25,174 bases of DNA from a virus. A model generated the notes under the pieces. That model was not told where the DNA came from. It saw only the letters and a list, made by a program, of their open reading frames with translations, and did no database searches. This document shows positions 1 through 6,897 of this stretch, one piece after another; position 1 is the stretch's first letter, and each line of letters opens with the position of its first letter. The stretch is from IMG/VR virus record IMGVR_UViG_3300017917_003245, positions 1-25,174 of that record. One strand, written 5' to 3'. The position numbers were made by a program, and so were the translations under genes.

Positions 1-85
1 ATTCATCTTCTTTAATTTCATAGAAATTCTCAGCTGATGGAAATACTCCTGTCTTAACTTCATCAACATATTGTTCTAAAGCATC
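1..85 (-). pseudogene. panB: Severed 3' end of panB, in frame after a TAA
   Basis: Directly after the panB stop codon (TAA at 88-86) the same frame stays open to the window edge. It reads DALEQYVDEV, then KTGVFPSAEN and FYEIKEDE. This matches the C-terminal helix and tail expected of ketopantoate hydroxymethyltransferases, which end with an Ala-Val-rich helix, a YVxEV-like segment and an FPxxEN/H-like tail. No base is gained or lost; a single codon has become a stop. A one-base change (TAA to AAA or CAA) would restore a normal-length protein. The segment has no start codon of its own near its beginning, so it is probably not translated separately. Whether this is a real nonsense mutation or a sequence error cannot be decided here. 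Confidence 0.75.
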
Positions 86-820
86 TTAAATAATTTTTCC
101 TGCTTCACAATATCTTTTAACAAATTTAGATTTGAATTCCCAGAATAAACCTGTTAAATCATGGAAGATCACTAATTGACCATCAACACCATCACCACCA
201 CCAATACCATATACTGGAATTGATAATTGTTTAGCTATCATTTCGGCTGGTTCTTTAGGCATGGCTTCTAAAAGTAAAGCTGAACACCCTGCTTCTTGTA
301 ATGCTAAGGCTTGTTGTAAAATAACATCTGCCTGGTCAGCTGTTTTACCTTGAACTTTATAACCACCTAATTTAGCTCTAGTATGAGGTGTTAACCCTAA
401 GTGGCTCATAACCATAATACCTGCTTTTGCTATTGCTCTTACTCTATCAACCATAGCGCCTTCTACTTTAACCATATCCATACCAGCGCGAATAAATCTT
501 CCAGCATTTTCAATAGCTAATTCATCTGATTGCTGGTAAGACATGTAAGGCATATCTCCAATTAAGAAAGCGTTTTGAGCTCCTCTACTAACTGCTTCAC
601 AACTTCTAATCATATCATCCATTGTAACTGGGATAGTTGTTTTATATCCTAATTGAGTCATACCTAATGAATCCCCTACTAGAATACAATCAACTCCCGC
701 TCTATCAGCTAATATAGCTTGAGGATAATCATAAGCAGTTACTAAAACAGTTTTTTCTCCTTTTAATTTATTACCTGTTAAGGTAAGAATTGTTTTTTTG
801 GTTTTGCTATCTGCAGCCAT
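86..820 (-). CDS. panB: Ketopantoate hydroxymethyltransferase (PanB), C-terminally truncated
   Basis: PanB transfers a hydroxymethyl group from 5,10-methylene-tetrahydrofolate to 2-oxoisovalerate to give ketopantoate, the first committed step to pantothenate and CoA; it is cytoplasmic. The 244 residues show the expected signature in order: a metal-binding VGDSLGM (D50), GDMPYMSY (D89), KVEG (K118), HLGLTPH around 140-146, LLLEAMP with the catalytic Glu (E185), and a glycine-rich IPVYGIGGGDGVDGQ. The core is therefore intact, but the protein stops about 20-30 residues short of the usual length of roughly 265. The missing tail is encoded in frame after the TAA. The gene is the last of the glycan island, 19 bases after the TPP enzyme gene. 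A host-like metabolic gene in a phage suggests horizontal acquisition. The identity is secure; the activity of the short form is uncertain. Confidence 0.9.
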   Translation of the reverse strand: MAADSKTKKTILTLTGNKLKGEKTVLVTAYDYPQAILADRAGVDCILVGDSLGMTQLGYKTTIPVTMDDMIRSCEAVSRGAQNAFLIGDMPYMSYQQSDELAIENAGRFIRAGMDMVKVEGAMVDRVRAIAKAGIMVMSHLGLTPHTRAKLGGYKVQGKTADQADVILQQALALQEAGCSALLLEAMPKEPAEMIAKQLSIPVYGIGGGDGVDGQLVIFHDLTGLFWEFKSKFVKRYCEAGKII

Positions 821-839
821 AAACTTAATTATTTAATTA

Positions 840-2624
840 TTATTTATTTAAAGTTACCCATCCTTGGGTGTTATCACGTCTTGGGATCATATCTATGACC
901 ATATTATTTTTTATAGTCTCATCATCTAAATATGGAGACATATCTTCTAAAGGATTTCCAAATTCTAATTTAGGAGTTAATTTTTGTTCTTTGTCAATAA
1001 TAACATTAACTAATATAGCATCTTTTTCTTTAAAAGCCAAATCTATTACTTCTTGATAATTGCTTTTATCAGCTTCTATAGCTCTAATTCCATACGCTGT
1101 AGCTATTTTCACAAAATCAGGAGCTGTATAATCTTTAGTTTCAGTAGCTATATATCTTGAACCAAAATATGAGTCTTGAAACTGTTTAATTATACCATAA
1201 CAATTATTATTTATTATAAAAATTTTAACAGGTAAATTATAATGCTTAATTGTTTGTAATTCTTGAATATTCATTTGAAACCCTCCATCTCCATCTATAC
1301 AAATGACAGGATTAGAATTATTAATAGATGCTCCTATAGCTGCTGGTAATCCATACCCCATAGATGAGTTTCCAAAATTTGAAAATACTCTTTGATTATT
1401 CTTAGGTTTTAAAGATTGCATTGACCATACTAAATGTCCTCCTTCATCTGGTATAATAGTAGAATTTGAGGGAAGTTGAGTATTAAGATATTCTAAAAAT
1501 TCATATGATGTAAGTACATCTGATTTTATTGGCCTATTATCTAATTTTAAATTTTTATATTTAGTATAAGTCTCTAACCATTTATTATTAACTGTATAAG
1601 GGACTAAATTATTTGACCACTCTGTTATGAATTGTTTAGCATCACATGTTATAGGTAAGTCTATATTTAATCCACGACCCTTATAAATTTCATTTTTATC
1701 AATATCAACCATTACTTTAAATGATTCTCTTGAAAATGTTTTTAAATCACCTCCAGTTTGTCTTGTATCTAATCTAGAACCTATTGAAATTAATAAATCA
1801 CAATTTTGAATTGCAAAATTACCTCCTCTACTCCCATACACTCCTATATCACCTATAAATAAAGGATGATCATGAGATATAATATCAAATCCACCCCATG
1901 ATACTACAAAAGGTATATTTAATTTATTTACTAATTCATTTATTTCTTTTACAGCATTAGATAATCTAACTCCATGCCCTATAAGTAATAAAGGTCTTTT
2001 AGAGATTGATAATTGTTTATTTAATTTCTTAAGCTGATGGTTTATATTAGTAATAAGAGGTTTAGGTTGGAATGTAAATACCTCTTCATTTATAATACTA
2101 TTCTGAATGTTAGTAGGCATATCTAATAAACTAGGGCCAGGTCTACCTTCAAAACATTTAGTTAAGGCTTCTTGTAAATCTTGTTTAAAACTATCTACAT
2201 TATTTATTTTTTTTATAAATTTAGTAAAAGGTTTAAATGATTCAACTACCGGCATTTCTTGAAAACCTAATTGTCTTGGTTTTGTATCTATAAAATCTAA
2301 TGATTCGTATGTACTAACTTGACCTGTTATAAATAAACAAGGTATAGATTCATACCAACATCCACATATACCATTTAACAAATTTTGAGCCCCAGGACCA
2401 CTTGTACTTAATACTACTCCTAATTTACCTGAAGTTCTATAATAAGCTTCAGCTGCCATAGCCGCTGATTGCTCATGTTGGAAACAAAAATATTTAATTC
2501 CAGGCTTGGTTCCAATATAATCTATAGTAGGTACTATAGCTCCTCCTGTCACTAGAAAATAAGTATCAATTCCGTTATGAACTAAAGTATCAATTAAATA
2601 TTCTAAAACTTTTTTATTTACCAT
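840..2624 (-). CDS. TPP-dependent enzyme, acetolactate synthase family (YerE-like candidate)
   Basis: This 594-residue protein has the three-domain layout of acetohydroxyacid synthases. The N-terminal part has FQHEQSAAMAAEAY with the catalytic Glu (E51) that activates thiamine diphosphate, followed by STSGPGAQN. The C-terminal part has the TPP/Mg motif GDGG (445-448) with NNN at 472-474. Both halves of the cofactor site look intact. The C-terminal stretch (PKLEFGNPLEDM, then NNMVIDMIPR) resembles TPP enzymes I recall from O-antigen and capsule clusters rather than valine biosynthesis. In Yersinia, the homologous FAD/TPP enzyme YerE adds a two-carbon unit from pyruvate to CDP-4-keto-3,6-dideoxyglucose. 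An E1-type 3-dehydrase gene lies two genes upstream, so a sugar-branching role fits. A plain acetolactate synthase feeding PanB through 2-oxoisovalerate is the alternative. The start overlaps the dehydratase gene by seven bases, implying coupled translation. Confidence 0.85.
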   Translation of the reverse strand: MVNKKVLEYLIDTLVHNGIDTYFLVTGGAIVPTIDYIGTKPGIKYFCFQHEQSAAMAAEAYYRTSGKLGVVLSTSGPGAQNLLNGICGCWYESIPCLFITGQVSTYESLDFIDTKPRQLGFQEMPVVESFKPFTKFIKKINNVDSFKQDLQEALTKCFEGRPGPSLLDMPTNIQNSIINEEVFTFQPKPLITNINHQLKKLNKQLSISKRPLLLIGHGVRLSNAVKEINELVNKLNIPFVVSWGGFDIISHDHPLFIGDIGVYGSRGGNFAIQNCDLLISIGSRLDTRQTGGDLKTFSRESFKVMVDIDKNEIYKGRGLNIDLPITCDAKQFITEWSNNLVPYTVNNKWLETYTKYKNLKLDNRPIKSDVLTSYEFLEYLNTQLPSNSTIIPDEGGHLVWSMQSLKPKNNQRVFSNFGNSSMGYGLPAAIGASINNSNPVICIDGDGGFQMNIQELQTIKHYNLPVKIFIINNNCYGIIKQFQDSYFGSRYIATETKDYTAPDFVKIATAYGIRAIEADKSNYQEVIDLAFKEKDAILVNVIIDKEQKLTPKLEFGNPLEDMSPYLDDETIKNNMVIDMIPRRDNTQGWVTLNK

Positions 2625-3574
2625 ACAAATTTTTCTCTATAATATTCAACAATACTTCTTAATTCGGAATTAAAATTCATTTCTGGTTTCCACCCTAATG
2701 CTCTTAATTTATCATCATTTAAAGCATAACGAACATCTTGTCCTTGTCTATCATATGAAAAGTCTACAAAATCTTCTAATATGTAAACTGAATTGTTATT
2801 ATATAATGTAAGTAATTTTTTTACAGTATCCAAATTACTTTGCTCAAATCCTCCACAAATGTTATAAATTTCATTTTGTACTCCAGATTCAATTATTTTT
2901 ATAACTGCGTTAGCTGTATCTTGAGCATGTAACCAAGTTCTAATAGGTGTACCTCCATTATGTAGAGGTATCTTTTTACCTAATTTTAAATATTTTAAAG
3001 ATTTAGGTATTAATTTTTCAACATACTGACCTACTCCGTAATTGTTAGTTGGTCTAACTATAATATAAGGTAAATTATAAGTTCTACCCCAAGCTGTTAT
3101 TAACATATCTGCTGCAGCTTTAGTAGCTGAGTATGGGTTAGAAGGTTTAAGTAAATCTGTTTCAATATGTTCTCCTTCTTCAATATCTCCATATACTTCG
3201 TCTGTACTAAAATGAAGTAATATAGGTTTAGCTAAATGTTCTCCTCTATAATTCTTAATTAATTCTAACAAATTATGTACTCCATTTATATTTGAAGATA
3301 CAAATTCATCACTATTAGCTATGGAATTACCAACGTGAGTTTCAGCGGCTGTATTAATTACATAATCACAATCATATAAGAATTTTAAGTCATTTATATC
3401 ACAGTCTACAAATGAGAAATTAGGATATTTTTTAAATTCATTTAATAGAGCTTTATTAGAGGCGTATGTTCCCTTATCAACTCCTTTTACATACCATCCT
3501 CTATCAAGGCAAGTTCTTGTTACATAGGATCCTATAAATCCCAAACAACCTGTTACGTATACTACTTTTGTCAT
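2618..3574 (-). CDS. NAD-dependent sugar-nucleotide 4,6-dehydratase (RmlB-like)
   Basis: This is a 318-residue extended short-chain dehydrogenase/reductase. The NAD-binding loop is VTGCLGFIGS (G9, G12, G15). The 4,6-dehydratase catalytic set is visible: STDEVYG with T124-D125-E126 and YSATK with Y148 and K152. TAAETHVGNSI near 75-85 and RPTNNYG further on are typical of dTDP-glucose 4,6-dehydratases. Such enzymes convert an NDP-glucose into NDP-4-keto-6-deoxyglucose, the usual entry to deoxysugars. The motifs favour a dTDP-type substrate, yet the neighbouring RfbH-like protein belongs to a family that works on CDP sugars, so the nucleotide specificity is open. The gene lies one base after the glycosyltransferase gene and overlaps the TPP-enzyme gene, so it sits inside the sugar operon. 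Confidence 0.88.
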   Translation of the reverse strand: MTKVVYVTGCLGFIGSYVTRTCLDRGWYVKGVDKGTYASNKALLNEFKKYPNFSFVDCDINDLKFLYDCDYVINTAAETHVGNSIANSDEFVSSNINGVHNLLELIKNYRGEHLAKPILLHFSTDEVYGDIEEGEHIETDLLKPSNPYSATKAAADMLITAWGRTYNLPYIIVRPTNNYGVGQYVEKLIPKSLKYLKLGKKIPLHNGGTPIRTWLHAQDTANAVIKIIESGVQNEIYNICGGFEQSNLDTVKKLLTLYNNNSVYILEDFVDFSYDRQGQDVRYALNDDKLRALGWKPEMNFNSELRSIVEYYREKFVW

Positions 3575-3575
3575 A

Positions 3576-4508
3576 TTAAAAATTCATGTTACATTGTTCT
3601 ATTAAAAATTTTTTGGTTTCTTCATTAAACCAAGTATTTTTCATTTCATATAGGGTTTCATTATATTCTTCTTTAGTTTTAACTCCTAATGCTTCAGCAT
3701 AATGAAAAACTTTTATTTGTTTATTATCTGATGTAAATAGTTTATTATTTTTCACATAATAAGTTGAGGTTGGATACACATCTCCGATAGCGCTACTATT
3801 AGGATCTTTATAATTACCATTATATAATTTTCCTTTATACATTTGGTTCCCACCATGAGCCATTCCTTTAGATCTAACATTATATAAGGAATTAGCTTTA
3901 ATATAAGGAAAATCTACTATACTAATTTTAACACCTAATGATTCTTGATTTTGATATAGGTAATTCATACCACCTTGTTCATAATGACCTGTCCAAAATT
4001 CTATAGATTTATTGATTAACATATCTGCTGTTTCCCAATTATTAAAACAAGCTACATCAGCATTTATAAAATCTATATCTCTATAGATGCCTCCATTATG
4101 TTCAAATTCTACTACTTTAGGAGACCAATATTCAGTTTTAAGAAAAATATAAGGTGGGCCTGATGTTAATATTAAATCATCTTCGTCATTATTAATAAAA
4201 TCATCTAAGTATGAACATGTGAATGTGTCTAGACCTAACATGATAATTTTACTATATCCCTTCTGTTTTAATAATTCTCTAATAATATAAACTCTAATTA
4301 ATCCTACAGAATCATAATATTCGGTTATATTTAATTCTCTTAAATATGATTCAAAATTATCATTAGTAATATGATGAACATCTATATTAGGATGCCATTT
4401 TATAAAACTATTTAAGGCATTTGGAGCAAAAAAGGTATCATCTTTATAATTACTCTCTACATCACTGCTTAAATTTATAAATAAGCAACCTACTTTTTTA
4501 TTACTCAT
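3576..4508 (-). CDS. Probable GT-A glycosyltransferase, GT8-like
   Basis: The 310-residue protein looks like a GT-A nucleotide-sugar transferase. The first 60 residues include a beta strand (VGCLFINLSS). Around 88-96 the segment IIMLGLDTF sits where GT8 enzymes have a strand followed by the metal-binding DxD, but the first Asp is replaced by Gly, leaving D94. FINADVACFNNW resembles the NAGVxxFN element, and HYAEALGVKTKE near the C-terminus resembles the HFxGxxKPW element. There are no signal peptide or membrane segments. It sits one base after the E1-type dehydrase gene and one base before the dehydratase gene, so it may transfer the sugar those enzymes make. The family is inferred from fold-level patterns, and donor and acceptor are unknown. 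Confidence 0.6.
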   Translation of the reverse strand: MSNKKVGCLFINLSSDVESNYKDDTFFAPNALNSFIKWHPNIDVHHITNDNFESYLRELNITEYYDSVGLIRVYIIRELLKQKGYSKIIMLGLDTFTCSYLDDFINNDEDDLILTSGPPYIFLKTEYWSPKVVEFEHNGGIYRDIDFINADVACFNNWETADMLINKSIEFWTGHYEQGGMNYLYQNQESLGVKISIVDFPYIKANSLYNVRSKGMAHGGNQMYKGKLYNGNYKDPNSSAIGDVYPTSTYYVKNNKLFTSDNKQIKVFHYAEALGVKTKEEYNETLYEMKNTWFNEETKKFLIEQCNMNF

Positions 4509-4509
4509 A

Positions 4510-5820
4510 TTACTTATTAAAGAATTTATCTACAATTGTTCTAATATACTCTATTTGTTCTAAAGTAATTACTGGTGAACATCCTAAGAAAAATGTATCT
4601 GTTGTTACTTTTCTTGATACTGGGTATTTTTCTATTACTTCTTTTGGGTCAATTAAATGAGAATATCCTGGTTGTAACATAATATTACCTGCAAAGTAAG
4701 GTCTTGTTTGGATTTTATTTGCTTCTAAGAATTGACAAAATTCTGCTCTTGTAAATCCTGCTCCATCTTTTACTGTTAACGCAACAGCAAACCAATCTGG
4801 ATCTGATTTATCAGTAGCTTTAGGTAATATAAATTTATCTTCATATTGTTTAAAGATATTAACAATCGCTTTATGATTTCTTCTTCTTAGTATTCCAATT
4901 TCTTCTAACTTACCTAACTGAACATTACCCATTGCTGCTTGTAACTCAGTTGGTTTTAAATTATAACCAATTTCTTCATAAGTGTATTTATGATCAAATA
5001 TTTCATTAGGTAAGCTTGGTAACCAGTTACTAAATCTAATTCCACATGAACCACATTCTAAAGCATTTGCTTTACCTTGACAGTAACATCCTCTACCCCA
5101 GTCTCTAAGACTTCTAAGTATTTTTTCAGTTTCAGCATCTTTACATGCTACAAATCCTCCTTCACCCATTGTAATATGGTGTGCTGGATAGAATGAGCAT
5201 GAAGCCATTTTACCAAATGAACCTAATGGCTTACCATCGTAAGTTGTTCCTAATGCGTCACAACAGTCTTCTAATAGAATTAAATCATACTTGTTTACAA
5301 TTTCCATTAATCGGTCCATGTTAGGTGGATTACCTAATACGTGAGCGAATGTAATTACTTTAGCATCAGGATGATCTATACAGGCTTGTTCTACTTGATC
5401 TAAATCTAAATTAAGGGATTCTAATTCAATATCAACAAATATAGGTTGAAACCCTAATTGTATTGTTGGACTTAATGTAGCTGGGAATCCTGCTATAGGA
5501 GTAATAACTTTTGTTCCTTCAGGTAGATTTAATCCTCTTTTAGATTTTAAAGCAGCCATCATTAGTAAATTAGCACTGGATCCACTGTTAACAATAACTC
5601 CAGTTTTTTGTCCTAATTTTTTAGGAAACTTTCTTTCAAACATCGCTCCTTCTTTTCCTAATACTAACCAACCCTCAAGCATAGTTTTAACAACGGCTTG
5701 ATATTCTTTTTCGTCAAAATAAGGTCCAGCGTATTGAACTAAGTCCTCTCCAGCGACCCATTTCTTTTCACTGTCTTTTTTTGTAATGTACTCTTGTACT
5801 AAATTTAAAATATTATCCAT
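4510..5820 (-). CDS. rfbH: CDP-4-keto-6-deoxyglucose 3-dehydrase-like enzyme (RfbH/E1)
   Basis: This 436-residue protein belongs to the DegT/DnrJ/EryC1 PLP fold but carries the marks of the E1/RfbH/DdhC subgroup, which removes the C3 hydroxyl on the way to 3,6-dideoxyhexoses using PMP and an Fe-S cluster. The segment SFYPAHHITMGEGG has His214 where aminotransferases have the Schiff-base Lys. The cluster cysteines are present: C187, C245, C247 and C256, a C-x57-C-x1-C-x8-C pattern that is nearly the spacing I recall for Yersinia E1, plus C259. Family members are about this length. The enzyme should need an E3-type reductase partner, which is not in this window. A 51-base gap precedes the start, and the next gene follows after one base. 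The assignment to the dehydrase subgroup rather than a transaminase is strong; the exact substrate is inferred. Confidence 0.88.
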   Translation of the reverse strand: MDNILNLVQEYITKKDSEKKWVAGEDLVQYAGPYFDEKEYQAVVKTMLEGWLVLGKEGAMFERKFPKKLGQKTGVIVNSGSSANLLMMAALKSKRGLNLPEGTKVITPIAGFPATLSPTIQLGFQPIFVDIELESLNLDLDQVEQACIDHPDAKVITFAHVLGNPPNMDRLMEIVNKYDLILLEDCCDALGTTYDGKPLGSFGKMASCSFYPAHHITMGEGGFVACKDAETEKILRSLRDWGRGCYCQGKANALECGSCGIRFSNWLPSLPNEIFDHKYTYEEIGYNLKPTELQAAMGNVQLGKLEEIGILRRRNHKAIVNIFKQYEDKFILPKATDKSDPDWFAVALTVKDGAGFTRAEFCQFLEANKIQTRPYFAGNIMLQPGYSHLIDPKEVIEKYPVSRKVTTDTFFLGCSPVITLEQIEYIRTIVDKFFNK

Positions 5821-5871
5821 GTAATTAATTTTTATTTAATATAATAAAAGAAATTGAAGTATCCAAATATT

Positions 5872-6897
5872 TTATATTTCTCCTTTATCAATTTGTTTCA
5901 AAACTTCAATTATGGAATCTATATCTCCTAATTCCCAAGCTAAATTATTACCATCAGTTTGTCCTTCTTCTAATTCAGCTACACAATACCCTCCATCATT
6001 TAAACTAATTAAATTAGTTTTTGATTTATCAGAAAATTGATGACATTTATATCCTAACCAATCTTCCATTTTAGGGTGAGTTATAATAATATTAGTATTA
6101 TTTTTATTTGAAAATAACACATTAATATTTGAAGCACTACTTTGATGAATTATATTTTTATAGGATTTAAATATTTGAATTTTACCTACCATATCATAAT
6201 CCATTAATTCAATTATATCATATCCTAATTCAGATTTTATCTTATCAATTAATTCTAATTCATTAATTAATTCTCTTGAATGATACCATCCTCTTTTAAT
6301 AGTGTCTTGTCTTGAAATATAGCACCCATTAGTTTTAACTTCTATAGGAGGTATTTTAGCTACAGTTTCTATAATCCTTTCTACAATAAGTTCATCACCA
6401 TGAGACATAGGAAAACCATATAAAGTATTAGGCACAATTAGATTAGATATTTTATATTTAATACCTTTTTTAAGTATTAGAATTTCAACATTTTTGTCTC
6501 TATAATATAATTCTAACCATTGTTTTATATAACTGATATTGCCCTCTTCTTGCCAAAAATCTTCTAGTATTGCTAATTTTACATTTGGAAGTTCATCAAA
6601 ATAAAGACATTTACCAAAAAAATTAAAAAATGAATGAGCATAATTTAAGCTAGTCTCATCATATAGAAAAAATATAGATTCATCAAGTAACTCATCATAT
6701 GATTCATCTACTATGGTAGTATTAGTATAAATTGGAATATTCCCACTTACATCAAGTTTAAGACCATTATGGCATATTTCAACTCTCCCTAAATCTAAAT
6801 CTACATGTTTTAAATAAGCTTCAGGGTATGAAGTTACAAAATCGTTTTCAGGATTAATAGTTTTAGGTAGTTGTATTTTAATTATCTCGGCACTCAT
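5872..6897 (-). CDS. GT61-like (DUF563) glycosyltransferase
   Basis: The 341-residue protein fits the DUF563/GT61 pattern. ETSLNYAHSFFNFFGK (about 80-95) matches the family's N-terminal NYxHxFxxF element. CYISRQDTIKRGW followed by RELINEL matches the YxSR...R...NE element. A later KIQIFKSYKNIIHQSSASN and INVLF correspond to the segment that normally reads as IVGxHGAxLxNxxF. Here the usual His-Gly-Ala is replaced by HQSSAS, so catalysis may differ. No membrane segment is visible. The start ATG (6897-6895) lies inside the end of the upstream fusion gene, a 20-base out-of-frame overlap that suggests translational coupling. Its placement among four other glycosyltransferases points to a role in building the phage-directed glycan; donor and acceptor are unknown. 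Confidence 0.65.
   Translation of the reverse strand: MSAEIIKIQLPKTINPENDFVTSYPEAYLKHVDLDLGRVEICHNGLKLDVSGNIPIYTNTTIVDESYDELLDESIFFLYDETSLNYAHSFFNFFGKCLYFDELPNVKLAILEDFWQEEGNISYIKQWLELYYRDKNVEILILKKGIKYKISNLIVPNTLYGFPMSHGDELIVERIIETVAKIPPIEVKTNGCYISRQDTIKRGWYHSRELINELELIDKIKSELGYDIIELMDYDMVGKIQIFKSYKNIIHQSSASNINVLFSNKNNTNIIITHPKMEDWLGYKCHQFSDKSKTNLISLNDGGYCVAELEEGQTDGNNLAWELGDIDSIIEVLKQIDKGEI

Noticed and set aside
86-88. Reassigned stop codon (TAA read as an amino acid) to explain the open frame after panB
   Set aside because: TAA and TAG end many other genes here at the expected length, with no family-like continuation after them, so a general code change is not supported.
868-1056. Plus-strand open frame inside the TPP enzyme gene; likewise others at 7529-7714, 9087-9320, 14008-14220, 16665-16883, 21035-21262 and 24484-24684
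   Set aside because: All lie antisense to well-supported genes, are short and have no recognisable domains. No other plus-strand gene is supported anywhere in the window.
4510-5820. Ordinary DegT/DnrJ aminotransferase
   Set aside because: The Schiff-base lysine is His214, and the four cluster cysteines of the 3-dehydrase subgroup are present.
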